From: CAYYMD01 sp964472875
Lineage (GTDB): Bacteria; Planctomycetota; Phycisphaerae; SM23-33
Length of the DNA: 62,933 bases
Assembly: GCA_964472875.1 (NCBI GenBank)
Contig: CAYYMD010000009.1
Location: 1-62,933 of the forward strand
Direction of reading: 5' to 3'
Every line of letters starts with the position of its first letter. Position 1 is the first letter of the stretch. A model generated the notes under the pieces. It was not told where the DNA came from. It saw only the letters and a program-made list of their open reading frames with translations, and did not search any database. A program made the position numbers and the translations under genes. Shown piece after piece: positions 29,804 through 39,044 of the stretch.

Positions 29804-30805
29804 TCACCGATATCCTACTGTTTGCTTTAAATTCGGACTTTTCCGCTTCATCGCTTCGGCCACAATCCGTTCTGTAAGTTCGCCGAAACTTATACCCGCC
29901 CGGGCCGCCGCCATAGGCAGCAGCGAATGGCCGGTGAACCCCGGTATAGTGTTAATTTCCAATACCTGCGGCGTCATGTTATCGTCAAGAACGAAGTCTA
30001 CGCGGGACATATCTCTGCACTCAAGCGCCCGATGAGCAACGAGCGCCTCCTGCTGAATCTTCCGGCACAATGCCTCATCAATTCCGTTGTCAAAAACGTA
30101 TCGCGTGCCGGCAGAGTCGTCGTACTTGGCAAAGTAATCGTAAAAATCACCATCCGGCACTACCTCCAACACCGGCAGTGCTTCCTGTACGAGTATCCCC
30201 ACGGTAACTTCCCGGCCGGGAACGTATTTCTCCACCATACACCGGCCGTATCTATCTATAACTTCTTCCATCGCATTGCTCCGCGCTTTTTCGTCGTGAG
30301 CAATGGTAATATCCACACTGGAACCGGCGTCCAGCGGCTTGACAACCATCGGAAGCGGCAGTTCGCTCAGCCACCTTTGAATGTCCTCCGGCGCATGGAA
30401 ATTTTCAATTACCATCCAGTCAGGCGTAGCCAAACCCGCCCGCTTGAATATCTGCTTGGAGGCCGCCTTGTCCATCGCCAGCTCGCTCGCCCGAGGTCCC
30501 GAGCCGGTATAGCACAGTCCCCTCTGTTCACACAGCCGCTGAACGTCGCCGGACTCTCCGAATTCGCCGTGCAGTGCGACAAAGACCACGTCAATGCCGC
30601 TACGGTCCAGGGCGGATGTGTCATGTGGATTAATATCGGCGCGACTCACCTTGTGGCCGCGACTTTCCAGTGCGCCTGCTAGCGCCTCACCGGACATTAT
30701 GCTAACTTGGCGCTCGGACGAAGGGCCACCCATCAGCACCGTGATATCCAGAGGCGATTCAAATATGCTTTCGGCCACGTCGTCGGTGATGTCTTTCATA
30801 TTCAC
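29804..30805 (-). CDS. ddl: D-alanine--D-alanine ligase
   Basis: A 333-residue ATP-grasp enzyme that makes D-Ala-D-Ala for the peptidoglycan stem peptide. Motifs include VLMGGPSSERQVSIMSG at the N-terminus, KPLDAGSSVDITIAHD, and the C-terminal DFVLDDNMTPQVLEINTIPGFTGHSLLPMAAARAG. The start is taken as the GTG at 30805 because it forms a GTGA overlap with the murB stop and GAGGT lies about 9 bases upstream; an ATG two codons in is an alternative. Confidence 0.93.
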   Translation of the reverse strand: MNMKDITDDVAESIFESPLDITVLMGGPSSERQVSIMSGEALAGALESRGHKVSRADINPHDTSALDRSGIDVVFVALHGEFGESGDVQRLCEQRGLCYTGSGPRASELAMDKAASKQIFKRAGLATPDWMVIENFHAPEDIQRWLSELPLPMVVKPLDAGSSVDITIAHDEKARSNAMEEVIDRYGRCMVEKYVPGREVTVGILVQEALPVLEVVPDGDFYDYFAKYDDSAGTRYVFDNGIDEALCRKIQQEALVAHRALECRDMSRVDFVLDDNMTPQVLEINTIPGFTGHSLLPMAAARAGISFGELTERIVAEAMKRKSPNLKQTVGYR

Positions 30806-31680
30806 CAGACCTCAATTTCCAGTTCGAGGTAAACCTGCGACTGTTTGTATACCGTCTCGCGGATGATATTGATTAGTTTCAGCACGTCGGAGGCCTTGGC
30901 CTGTTTGTCGACGATAATAAAGTTGGCATGCTTTTCGGACACTTGAGCGCCTCCGACGCGTTTTCCCTTCAGGCCGGCGCGGTCGATGAGCGCACCGGCA
31001 GACATTCCACGGGGATTCTTGAATATGCAGCCGGCGTTGGCGCCGCCCAGCGGCTGAGTGTTTTTCTTATATATCCATATCTGCTTGACCCGCTGCAATA
31101 TACGGTGCGGGTCGTCCTCGTCGAGGGCAAACCCAGCCCCCAGGATGAATTTCGAGGTAATGTTGGACGAGCGGTAAGCGAACGCCAAGTCCGGGCGATA
31201 ACGGGTAAATATTTCACCGTTTTCTGTCATGACATCCACAGTCTCGATTACATTTCCGATGTCGCCAAACGCTCCCCCGGCGTTCATACGGACGCACCCG
31301 CCCACCGTTCCGGGTATGCCGGTGAGGCATTCCAGCCCCGCCTGACCCTGGCGTATACAGCGCAGAACGAGTTTGTTCATCTCCACGCCCGCACCGGCCT
31401 TGAGTATGTCATCTTCCAGGGTCACTGTCGTAAACGAACCCTGTCTCAGGTTAATCACCGCTCCCTTGACGCCGGCGTCGTCGACCAGCAGATTCGCCCC
31501 GCCGCCCATTACGAACATAGGCACTTCGTTCTCCCGGCAGCGTTTGACTATTTGCTTAAGTTCGTCCACGCTGCCCGGCGTAATAAAATACTTCGCCGGT
31601 CCGCCTATGCCCATCCATGTCCGCGGGCCAAGCGGGACGTCAGTCTCTATCGCGTGTTGAAAGCCATCGAACAATTTCAT
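30802..31680 (-). CDS. murB: UDP-N-acetylenolpyruvoylglucosamine reductase
   Basis: A 292-residue FAD enzyme that reduces the enolpyruvyl group to give UDP-MurNAc. Visible motifs are TWMGIGGPAKYF, the FAD-binding GGGANLLV and LTGIPGTVGGCVRMNAGGAFGDIG, and the C-terminal SEKHANFIIV. The length fits the type II (shorter) MurB. Its start lies 41 bases inside the end of murC, and its stop overlaps the ddl start. Confidence 0.94.
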   Translation of the reverse strand: MKLFDGFQHAIETDVPLGPRTWMGIGGPAKYFITPGSVDELKQIVKRCRENEVPMFVMGGGANLLVDDAGVKGAVINLRQGSFTTVTLEDDILKAGAGVEMNKLVLRCIRQGQAGLECLTGIPGTVGGCVRMNAGGAFGDIGNVIETVDVMTENGEIFTRYRPDLAFAYRSSNITSKFILGAGFALDEDDPHRILQRVKQIWIYKKNTQPLGGANAGCIFKNPRGMSAGALIDRAGLKGKRVGGAQVSEKHANFIIVDKQAKASDVLKLINIIRETVYKQSQVYLELEIEVW

Positions 31681-33085
31681 CGGCTACTTTCCATATATCA
31701 CCGGCGCCCATGGTAACCACCACGTCACCCGGTTCGAGGTACTCGCGCAGGTGTGCGCATATCTCATCAAAGCTTCTCAGATAAGTCGCCCTGCCACCGT
31801 GAAGGCGTATCTGTGAAACAAGATCCTTGGAACTTATATAATCCTTCTCGCGCACGCTGTCCCTTACAAAATATATGTCCGGCAGAATTGTTTCATCCGC
31901 CGCGCCGAAACTGCGCGCGAAATCGTTCAGCAGGAAGCGGGTCCTGCTGTACTGGTGCGGCTGGAATACGCAGATCAGCCGCTGAGGCCGATACGTCTGC
32001 TGAATGGCCCGCAGCGTGACCTGTATCTCCGTGGGATGGTGCGCGTAATCGTCGAGAATGGTAATTCCGCCGGCTTGGGCCTTGGGAGTCATGCGGCGCT
32101 GTGTGCCGGTAAAGCCCGAAAGCAGCGCGGCCGAGCGGCGGTTGTCCACCCCGGCATGGTGCAGCAGTGCGATGGCTGACAGTGCATTATAAGCATTGTG
32201 CAGACCGGTCAGCGGCACAGGCAGGCGGCAGTACAGTTCTCCGTCGAACAGCACGTCCATCTGGTAGCGGCCCATCGTCTCGACCAGGTTCGCGCCGCGC
32301 CACCGGCAATTCTCGTCGAAGCCGAACGTCTGGACTTCGCAGGCGGCGTTGCGGACGGCCTCGGCCACATTGCGGTCTTCGCCGTTGGCAATCAGTACCC
32401 CGGCAGGGTCAATTCTCGCCGTAAACGCGCGAAACGCCTCGACTATGGCCCCAACATCGCTGTAACAATCGAGGTGGTCCTCCTCGATGTTCAGTATCGC
32501 ACCCAGGCAGGGGCTAAGGTGCAGGAAACTGCGGTCGAACTCGCACGCCTCTGCCACGAAGTGCTCACCCGGGCCTACGCCGCTGGGCCCACCCAACTGG
32601 TCCACTGTCGCTCCCACGACAAAACTCGGTCGCTTACCGGCCGCCACGAGAACGTAGGCCACCATAGCCGTGGTTGTGCTCTTTCCGTGCGTGCCCGCTA
32701 TGGCGATTCCCATTCGCCGGGCCATCAGCCGCCCGAGCATCTCGCTGTACTTGACCACCTCCGCACCGCTCTGACGTGCGGCGGCCAGTTCGGGGTTCTG
32801 TGAATCTATTGCGGCCGAGTACACTACTAAATCGCAACCATCGGGAACGTTGTCGGGGTTCTGACCGGTGTGAATTACCGCACCCTGGTCCTTGAGGCGC
32901 TCGACGGGTCCCCACGGCGTTGCGTCCGAACCGCTTACAGATGCACCGCTTTCAAGCAACATCTGCGCGAGCGCGCGCATACCAGTGCCGCCTATTCCGA
33001 TAAGATGGACAATCTTTCCTGCGAACGGGTTCTTGTCCTGGTCGTGGGCGGCGGTTTTGTCTTCGGCCTGAGGCATCTCGGGCAT
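31640..33085 (-). CDS. murC: UDP-N-acetylmuramate--L-alanine ligase
   Basis: A 481-residue Mur ligase that adds L-Ala to UDP-MurNAc. It begins with IVHLIGIGGTGMRALAQ, typical of MurC, then AIAGTHGKSTTTAMVAYVL (ATP-binding loop), NIEEDHLDCY, and in the C-terminal domain HHPTEIQVTLRAIQ. The first 22 residues are a polar extension (MPEMPQAEDKTAAHDQ) that is more usual in annotated proteins with a misplaced start, but no better ATG follows. It is the last cluster gene before the 4.6-kb interruption and starts at a divergent intergenic region, so it probably has its own promoter. Confidence 0.93.
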   Translation of the reverse strand: MPEMPQAEDKTAAHDQDKNPFAGKIVHLIGIGGTGMRALAQMLLESGASVSGSDATPWGPVERLKDQGAVIHTGQNPDNVPDGCDLVVYSAAIDSQNPELAAARQSGAEVVKYSEMLGRLMARRMGIAIAGTHGKSTTTAMVAYVLVAAGKRPSFVVGATVDQLGGPSGVGPGEHFVAEACEFDRSFLHLSPCLGAILNIEEDHLDCYSDVGAIVEAFRAFTARIDPAGVLIANGEDRNVAEAVRNAACEVQTFGFDENCRWRGANLVETMGRYQMDVLFDGELYCRLPVPLTGLHNAYNALSAIALLHHAGVDNRRSAALLSGFTGTQRRMTPKAQAGGITILDDYAHHPTEIQVTLRAIQQTYRPQRLICVFQPHQYSRTRFLLNDFARSFGAADETILPDIYFVRDSVREKDYISSKDLVSQIRLHGGRATYLRSFDEICAHLREYLEPGDVVVTMGAGDIWKVADEIVRWLSTRDRD

Positions 33086-33229
33086 AATCGTAACTTTATA
33101 ACATGCGCGCTGTCAAACGGCAGGTACAGCCGGCGCGCGACGACATCAAACAAATATCCTTCCGTATCTTATATCGCCATCCGCCGCGGTTTTCCTTTAG
33201 ACAAGCAGAGACACACGGGATACAAAGTA

Positions 33230-33272
33230 GTAAAGTACCACGGATTTACGGATTTTACCCATGGTACTTTAC
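33230..33272. repeat. 11-base inverted repeat with internal direct repeat
   Basis: GTAAAGTACCA at 33230-33240 and TGGTACTTTAC at 33262-33272 are exact inverted copies separated by 21 bases. Inside the spacer, overlapping its edges, CGGATTTA is followed by CGGATTTT (33241-33256). It lies between murC (divergent) and the GT-C gene (start at 33308), so it could be an operator or a leader hairpin. There is no T-run, which argues against a terminator. Confidence 0.6.
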
Positions 33273-33307
33273 CTCGGCGTAGTGGAATATAAAAAAGGTT
33301 AAATTCA

Positions 33308-34897
33308 GTGCCTGATTCTCCTTCAACTGAACTACGGCAAGTGGATTCGAAAAATACCTGGCTGGCGGAGTTTCCGCCGCGGCGATTGCACATTATTGTC
33401 ACAGTCGCGATATTGGCGGTATTATACCTGGTCACCGTCACCGGCAAGTGGTGGCCTACGCCCGACAGTGCGCTGTACACGGGGCTGGGCAGGTCACTGG
33501 CCGAAGGTAACGGTTATCAATTCAACGGCCGTTTCAATAATGATATTACACCCGGCTTGCCGTTTATTCTGGCCGGGACGGAACTGCTGTTCGGCAGGAA
33601 TTTCTGGGCGCCCAACTTCCTGATGGCGGCTTTTGGACTCGTGGGCCTGCTGCTGATTTATAAAGTATCCGCCCGGCTGAGCGACAGACGAACCGCTTTT
33701 GCAATTGCACTGACCACCGGCTTCTCGTTCACCTTCTATTACAACTCTCACAGGATACTGACGGATATCCCTTTCATGACCTTTTTCTGGTGCGGGATAT
33801 ATGTTCTTTACCGAAAAAGACAAAACAGCGCCTTTTGGCCATTGCTGGCGGGTGTCTTTATGGCAATATCGGTATTAATTCGAGGGCCGGGAATGGCCCT
33901 GGTGGTTATCTTTTCCGTATCGATTTTATTCGACCGCATGCCATCGGGCATTCGATGGTTCAAAGGCCTTCTGCAAGGTGCATCGGTGCTTGTGCCCGCG
34001 GTACTGACGTGTCTGGTAATGTATTACCTGGCATTAAATGTCACTCAAAATACACCTCTCTATGTTGGGGATATCTCCCAGAGTTCAGAAATTCCTCCCC
34101 TGCATATATTAAATCGTATCGGGGCCGGCCTGGCCAAACTGCCCTTCGCCACTGCCGAAACCATCGCCGCCCAGGAAGCGCTTGTGCCCGTCGGGGCGGT
34201 TGTGCTGGCGCTTGGCGTAGTCGGTGGCGTTGCGATGTGGAAACGCGGGCAACGATCCCTGCAACTGACGTTTATTTTGTATGTGATTGTTCTGTGCATT
34301 ATGGGCAGAGAAAGGGCTGTCCGCCCAAGGTATCTCATGCCGGTGGCGCCTATGCTGCTGCTTATGGGTTTTCTGGGCCTGTTCAGGACCGTCAGCTTCA
34401 TCGCAAATAAGAAATATTCACATGTAAACCCAAGGGCCTTCCTTAAGGCCGCTACAGTTCTGACTATAATAATAATCGCCTGTAACATCCCGCGGCTTGG
34501 CAGGCACGCCGTTTATTACACTTATGCGAGTTATACTCCAGATTATTACCGAATCATAAAATCAGGACGATTCAATCCGTGGTTCGAAGTCAGCGAGAGC
34601 ATAAATCGTGAATCCGGCTCCGCCGACAAAGACATCGGTCTTATTGGCGAAGGTAAAAGTGTAATACATTTTCTCACAAACCAACGCTGCATAATGCTTT
34701 ACGACGTAATAAATAAACGGGAAAACGAAAATTTGATTCCAATCCTGTCACAAAGAAGGAACATTTCATTCATCGTAATAAACAAAAACACGCTGAACAA
34801 AATACGTGTAAAGCACGTTTGCAACCGCCTTGAGACCGAAACGGAATTCACACCATTCTATCAGGGTGAAAAATACATAGCTTACGAACGTTCTTAA
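33308..34897 (+). CDS. GT-C glycosyltransferase (GT39/ArnT-like)
   Basis: A 529-residue membrane enzyme with about 10-12 hydrophobic segments. The first outside loop has the GT-C catalytic-type acidic residue in PTPDSALYTGLGRSLAEG, the usual signature of dolichol-phosphate- or undecaprenyl-phosphate-sugar transferases such as ArnT and PMT. It would transfer a sugar from a polyprenyl phosphate to a lipid or protein in the periplasm; donor and acceptor are not predictable. The start is GTG with AAGG-rich sequence upstream. It opens the plus-strand cassette between murC and murG. Confidence 0.8.
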   Translation: MPDSPSTELRQVDSKNTWLAEFPPRRLHIIVTVAILAVLYLVTVTGKWWPTPDSALYTGLGRSLAEGNGYQFNGRFNNDITPGLPFILAGTELLFGRNFWAPNFLMAAFGLVGLLLIYKVSARLSDRRTAFAIALTTGFSFTFYYNSHRILTDIPFMTFFWCGIYVLYRKRQNSAFWPLLAGVFMAISVLIRGPGMALVVIFSVSILFDRMPSGIRWFKGLLQGASVLVPAVLTCLVMYYLALNVTQNTPLYVGDISQSSEIPPLHILNRIGAGLAKLPFATAETIAAQEALVPVGAVVLALGVVGGVAMWKRGQRSLQLTFILYVIVLCIMGRERAVRPRYLMPVAPMLLLMGFLGLFRTVSFIANKKYSHVNPRAFLKAATVLTIIIIACNIPRLGRHAVYYTYASYTPDYYRIIKSGRFNPWFEVSESINRESGSADKDIGLIGEGKSVIHFLTNQRCIMLYDVINKRENENLIPILSQRRNISFIVINKNTLNKIRVKHVCNRLETETEFTPFYQGEKYIAYERS

Positions 34898-35018
34898 CCG
34901 ACAAAAGGCCACCTATACAAACAACCGGCTAAGCATTGCCGCCTCGTAATGTAATTTTGCCAAATGCCTTAGATTCAGTCATTGCCCCCTGCCCGTCTCT
35001 CGGGTAAGCTGTGCCGCT

Positions 35019-35681
35019 ATGGAATTACTGAACCTGCGAAGTAGGCGGGACATTAAACGGCTCCGGCATCGGCTGCCGCAGCTGGCTGACTACCAACACA
35101 AGGCCGATGAAGCCCGCCGCAACCTGATTGAGCAGTACCGGCGATACGTGGCAGATGTCTCGACGGATGAGGCGGCCGCATCCCTGGAGACGTGCGTTTT
35201 TCTATGGGTACTCTGTGACGCCCTGAATCCCTCGCGTATAGCAGACCTTGGCAGCGGGTTCAGTTCGTATCTGTTCCGGGCCTGGGCCACACAGTCCGGT
35301 TCTCAGCCCGTTCCGGAAGTCTGGAGCGTGGACGACTCGCCTGATTGGCTGGCGAAGACGGCCGATTTCCTTCGCAGCAACGACATGGATACTGAACGAC
35401 TCATGACGTGGGAAACTTTCGCGGCCGAAGATCGCGGCCGATTCGACCTTGTCTTTCACGACCTCGGATCGATGCCCACGCGGGTGAGGACATTCGACCC
35501 GGCCATTCGCCTGGCAGGGAACACCGGAGCAATCGTTCTGGACGATGTGCATAAGCGCAGAAAATATCAAAATTTCGTCAAAAATGAGCTTTCACGGAGA
35601 GGACTGGACTACTACGACCTCAAATCGTGGCTGAAAGATAAATACGGGCGTTATGCGTGGCTGGTCCTGCCCAAACAGTGA
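35019..35681 (+). CDS. SAM-dependent methyltransferase-like protein
   Basis: A 220-residue cytosolic protein with a Rossmann-type motif I (RIADLGSGFSSYLF, residues 74-87), a following acidic residue in VWSVDDSPDW and the LVFHDLGSMP strand. The pattern fits the class I methyltransferase family that includes methyltransferase-24 and rhamnosyl-O-methyltransferases; in this glycan context it may O-methylate a sugar. There is no obvious ribosome-binding site ahead of the ATG at 35019 and the upstream gap of 121 bases holds no other feature. Confidence 0.6.
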   Translation: MELLNLRSRRDIKRLRHRLPQLADYQHKADEARRNLIEQYRRYVADVSTDEAAASLETCVFLWVLCDALNPSRIADLGSGFSSYLFRAWATQSGSQPVPEVWSVDDSPDWLAKTADFLRSNDMDTERLMTWETFAAEDRGRFDLVFHDLGSMPTRVRTFDPAIRLAGNTGAIVLDDVHKRRKYQNFVKNELSRRGLDYYDLKSWLKDKYGRYAWLVLPKQ

Positions 35682-35718
35682 TAGGGCGTCCTTTGAAAGA
35701 CGGCAAATATTCAATTTC

Positions 35719-36657
35719 TTATATCTCGGGCAGTTCTCGCGTATCCGTTCGTCCCAACGGCTTAAGACACGTGGAAATTAACCGTATTAACGAGCCCTTG
35801 AATGTTCTGCGATAACCATGGGCTTTCTTAATTGCTTCGACCGCCTGGGCGAAACAGGCCGACTTGAAAAACTCACGTCCGGCCGAGTAGTAAACCTTGC
35901 CCAGACGCTTGGCAATAACATCGTCGCTGACGAATTTTCTGCCGCCGTAACGTTCCAGAAACCTGTGTAATATCTTCGCCTCCAGAAGGCGGAGCATGCC
36001 CGTCTGGTGAGATATGTTGCTGCCGTGGCGCCGCCGCAAGCCCGTGGGCAACCCGAGCGGCCAAAAACGCACGTGCAGACTCATGCGTAGATAGAGGTCG
36101 TAGTCTTCTACCGATCTTAATGATTCGTCATAACCGCCTGCCTCCTCCAGCAGTTCCCGCTTATAGCAAACGCACAGATGGGAAATATACATCTGACGGA
36201 AAATCTCCACCGGGCCGGTAGGCCCATCCTGGTATTTACCAGCCAATTCGGTAACCGAACCGTCATCGTTGAGTCTGTGTCGATAGCCGTAGATAAATTT
36301 TATATCCGGCCTTTTTGCGATGTAGTCGGCAAAATTTCCCAAGGTTGAAGGAAACCATATATCGTCACTATCAAGGTAGGTCAGCCACTGCCCCTGAGCC
36401 CTTTCGGCGGCCGTGTTTCTTGCCACGGCCGGGCCGGCGTTTGACCGGTGAATAACCGTAATACGGCTATCCCGTCTGGCCAAATCGTCAACAATCTCGC
36501 CGCTGCCGTCGGTAGAGCCGTCATCCGTAATCACCAATTCCCAGTTGTCATAACTCTGGCCGAGGACGGACTCTACCGCTTCGGTTACATATTCGGCGTG
36601 ATTGTAGACAGGCATAATCACGCTGAAGGTGGGAGATTTATCGTTTTTATCGCTCAC
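35719..36657 (-). CDS. GT2-family glycosyltransferase
   Basis: A 312-residue GT-A fold glycosyltransferase. It begins PTFSVIMPVYNHAEYVTEAVESVLGQSY, has the ITDDGSTDGS nucleotide-binding strand and TYLDSDDIWFP (the DXD metal site), and continues with SVEDYDLYLRMSL. It acts on the cytosolic face, as there is no signal peptide or membrane segment. The start is GTG at 36657. It is transcribed against its neighbours inside the cassette. Confidence 0.85.
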   Translation of the reverse strand: MSDKNDKSPTFSVIMPVYNHAEYVTEAVESVLGQSYDNWELVITDDGSTDGSGEIVDDLARRDSRITVIHRSNAGPAVARNTAAERAQGQWLTYLDSDDIWFPSTLGNFADYIAKRPDIKFIYGYRHRLNDDGSVTELAGKYQDGPTGPVEIFRQMYISHLCVCYKRELLEEAGGYDESLRSVEDYDLYLRMSLHVRFWPLGLPTGLRRRHGSNISHQTGMLRLLEAKILHRFLERYGGRKFVSDDVIAKRLGKVYYSAGREFFKSACFAQAVEAIKKAHGYRRTFKGSLIRLISTCLKPLGRTDTRELPEI

Positions 36658-36679
36658 TGAATTATCGCCCTGCTAAATT

Positions 36680-36940
36680 ATGTACATACATCAGCACCGC
36701 GCGCTTATGGAAACATTTCAAATGAATTATTATAACGGCGGCCAAATCCTCGAACAATTTACCGAATCCGATATGACCGTTAGTAAATTTTTATATCACG
36801 ACGGCAGTGAAATTGCGAAGCAACATTCTTCTGCCTCAAAGTTTTACCGCTATCCGGTTGTCGTATATGATTGTACGACAATGGAACAATGTTTAGCATA
36901 TATGAATACGAACAGGCGAATCATATTCGAGGAACACTAA
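36680..36940 (+). CDS. Small hypothetical protein before the sulfotransferase
   Basis: An 86-residue ORF with no recognised family. Its stop lies 4 bases before the sulfotransferase ATG, and the GAGGAA that would be the ribosome-binding site of that gene lies in its last codons, so it may be translationally coupled. The sequence is AT-richer than its surroundings, and it contains an inverted repeat (36858-36881). In-frame ATGs at 36707 and 36722 are alternative starts. It may not be a real gene. Confidence 0.4.
   Translation: MYIHQHRALMETFQMNYYNGGQILEQFTESDMTVSKFLYHDGSEIAKQHSSASKFYRYPVVVYDCTTMEQCLAYMNTNRRIIFEEH
36858..36881. repeat. Perfect 8-base inverted repeat
   Basis: TTGTCGTA and TACGACAA with an 8-base loop, inside the small ORF and about 64 bases ahead of the sulfotransferase start. 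It could be a hairpin or operator for that gene. Confidence 0.4.
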
Positions 36941-36944
36941 ACGA

Positions 36945-37871
36945 ATGTCCGAAAAACTTCGCATAATCATGATTTCCGGCTTCGGGCGAAGCGGCAGCAC
37001 GCTCCTGGGTCGAATGCTGGGACAAATTAAGGGCGCGTTTTACCTGGGCGAATTTCAGCATATCTGGAAGCGTCAGTTCGAACGCAACGTACTTTGTGAA
37101 TGCCGCAAAAAATTCAAGGAATGTCCCATTTGGTCTGAAATCATAAAGCGTGCTTTCGGCGATGTCGAAAGACTTGACCTGCCGCGAATTCGGCGCGACA
37201 AGCACCTCGCACACAAATACTGGGACAAGCCGGCAATTTTGCGAGACCTTATCATGCCCCTGCGTGGACGGCTTGCTGATGCGCGCCACGGCAGCAGAAT
37301 GGAAAGTATCCTGAGGCACAGCCGCGAAGTAACAGGCACCGAACTACTCATCGACGCCTCCAAGGTCCCTGCCCACGGCCATGTTCTCGAAAACATCGCA
37401 TCGGTGGATTTGCGTGTCGTACACCTTGTCCGCGATCCGCGCGGAGTGGCTTTTTCGTGGCAGAAAAAAAAGCCCATCCTGGACGGCAGCCAAAAAATGA
37501 TAATAAGATACTCCGCTTCGCGCAGCGCCAAACTGTGGCTGCGCGTCAATCGCCACGCAGAAAAGCTCGGCCAGCGCCTCAGAGGCAAATACTATCGGCT
37601 CCGGTATGAGCACCTTCTTGACGACCCTCAAGACGCGATAAACGAAACACTTGAGGGGATTGGACTGGGCGATACCAAGACGCCTGAAATACGCGACGGC
37701 GTAATTGACCTGAGCACCGGCCACTCGATAGGAGGAAATCCGGATCGTTTCAAATCCGGCCCGACAGAACTGCGACTCGACAGTGAATGGCAGGAAAAAC
37801 TCGACCCCTGCGACAGGCAGACCGTCGAGCGCATCGCCGGAGATATGATGCGAAAATACGGTTATCTATAA
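36945..37871 (+). CDS. PAPS-dependent sulfotransferase family protein
   Basis: A 308-residue protein with the sulfotransferase PAPS-binding features: the 5-phosphosulfate loop GFGRSGSTLLGRMLGQ at residues 12-27 and the 3-phosphate-binding strand VDLRVVHLVRDPRGVAFSW at about residues 150-168. It would add sulfate to a hydroxyl of a glycan or lipid; in this cassette a sulfated surface glycan is a reasonable inference. The GAGGAA ribosome-binding site is in the tail of the small ORF. It converges on murG. Confidence 0.88.
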   Translation: MSEKLRIIMISGFGRSGSTLLGRMLGQIKGAFYLGEFQHIWKRQFERNVLCECRKKFKECPIWSEIIKRAFGDVERLDLPRIRRDKHLAHKYWDKPAILRDLIMPLRGRLADARHGSRMESILRHSREVTGTELLIDASKVPAHGHVLENIASVDLRVVHLVRDPRGVAFSWQKKKPILDGSQKMIIRYSASRSAKLWLRVNRHAEKLGQRLRGKYYRLRYEHLLDDPQDAINETLEGIGLGDTKTPEIRDGVIDLSTGHSIGGNPDRFKSGPTELRLDSEWQEKLDPCDRQTVERIAGDMMRKYGYL

Positions 37872-37910
37872 TCTCCACGGCCGGCATGTCTTTATGCAGC
37901 AACGCAGGAA

Positions 37911-39044
37911 TCATTTATCGGCTTGATTCCGAATTGAGAAACTTCCATCAAGCCACATTGCAATCACCCTGGCCGCATTCGCATTACCCGCTCCATCCGT
38001 GGAGATACGCGACTTTTCACCACTACAGACGGAATGCATCATTTTCAGCAAAATTGTCTTAAGATTTTGGGCGTCGGATTCGGTCCGGCCGGTGTCAGGG
38101 CAAATCTCCGCCGCGCCGGTTGCGGCCAGCGCCTCGGCGTTGAGTTGTTGGTGCCTGTCGCGATGATTCGGATACGGCATAAGCACGGCCGGCGTGGCGG
38201 TGGCGGCCAATTCCGCTACGGTCGAGGCCCCTGCTCTCGCCACGGCGATGTCCGCGGCCGCGTATGCCAGGTCCATTCTGTCGCAGTACCGTATGGCGCG
38301 AATGCCGATTGCGCTCCCCTTGGGCCAGCCATCAGGAAGGCCCGCCGCATCAGGGCCGGTAATGTGTATAACCTGCCAGTTGTCGGCATTCTGTTCCAGT
38401 TCATCCGCCACGCTCGCAAAGGCGGCGTTTATCGCACCAGCCCCGAGCGAACCTCCGAGGATGAGTATAGTTTTCCTCGGCGGCGACAAATTAAAATGCT
38501 TCATCGCCTCACCCCTGTCGCCGTTTAACAAATCCGGCCGCACAGGACAGCCGACATGCCTGACCTTGTAGCCGCGGCGCGCGAAACATTCTCTGGTGGA
38601 TTCGAACTGCGTGAATATGGCGTTGACGCTGCGAGCCAGATGCCGGTTGGCCATGCCCGGCACTGCGTCAGGGTTCAGTAGCCCGCAACGCACGCCCGTT
38701 CGACGGGCTGCGCGTATAACCGGCGCGGCCGCAAACCCCCCCAGTCCAAGCACGCCTGCCGGGCGAAGGTCGGCCATCATCGCACCGGCCTGTCGCATAG
38801 AGCTAAAATAAGCGGTGAAAAATTTAAACCAGCCCCTAACTCCACGCGGCAACGGCCGTACCGGCTGGGGCACTATCGCGTACTCCAGCGGGTCCAGAAT
38901 CCGCCTGTCGATGTCCCTGTCAGAGCATGCGAATACGATTTGGGCCTCCGGCCGCAGGCGTTTCAGTTCCTCGGCCACCGCAATGCCGGGATACAGATGC
39001 CCTCCGGTTCCACCACCGGCGAAGATGTAAATCGGTCCGCTCAC
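37911..39044 (-). CDS. murG: UDP-GlcNAc:lipid I GlcNAc transferase
   Basis: A 377-residue GT28 transferase that converts lipid I to lipid II at the cytoplasmic face. The signature AGGGTGGHLYPGIAVAEEL lies at the N-terminus; ILGGSLGAGAINAAF and the donor-site GASTVAELAATATPAVLMPYPNHRDRHQQLNAEAL appear later. The start is GTG and forms a GTGA overlap with the ftsW stop. A few extra residues follow the usual C-terminus. It is the last gene of the left-hand block before the glycan cassette. Confidence 0.95.
   Translation of the reverse strand: MSGPIYIFAGGGTGGHLYPGIAVAEELKRLRPEAQIVFACSDRDIDRRILDPLEYAIVPQPVRPLPRGVRGWFKFFTAYFSSMRQAGAMMADLRPAGVLGLGGFAAAPVIRAARRTGVRCGLLNPDAVPGMANRHLARSVNAIFTQFESTRECFARRGYKVRHVGCPVRPDLLNGDRGEAMKHFNLSPPRKTILILGGSLGAGAINAAFASVADELEQNADNWQVIHITGPDAAGLPDGWPKGSAIGIRAIRYCDRMDLAYAAADIAVARAGASTVAELAATATPAVLMPYPNHRDRHQQLNAEALAATGAAEICPDTGRTESDAQNLKTILLKMMHSVCSGEKSRISTDGAGNANAARVIAMWLDGSFSIRNQADK

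Noticed and set aside
33104..33109. TTGACA (minus strand) as the -35 of a murC promoter
   Set aside because: The following TATAAA-like element is only 10 bases away, too close for a standard promoter.
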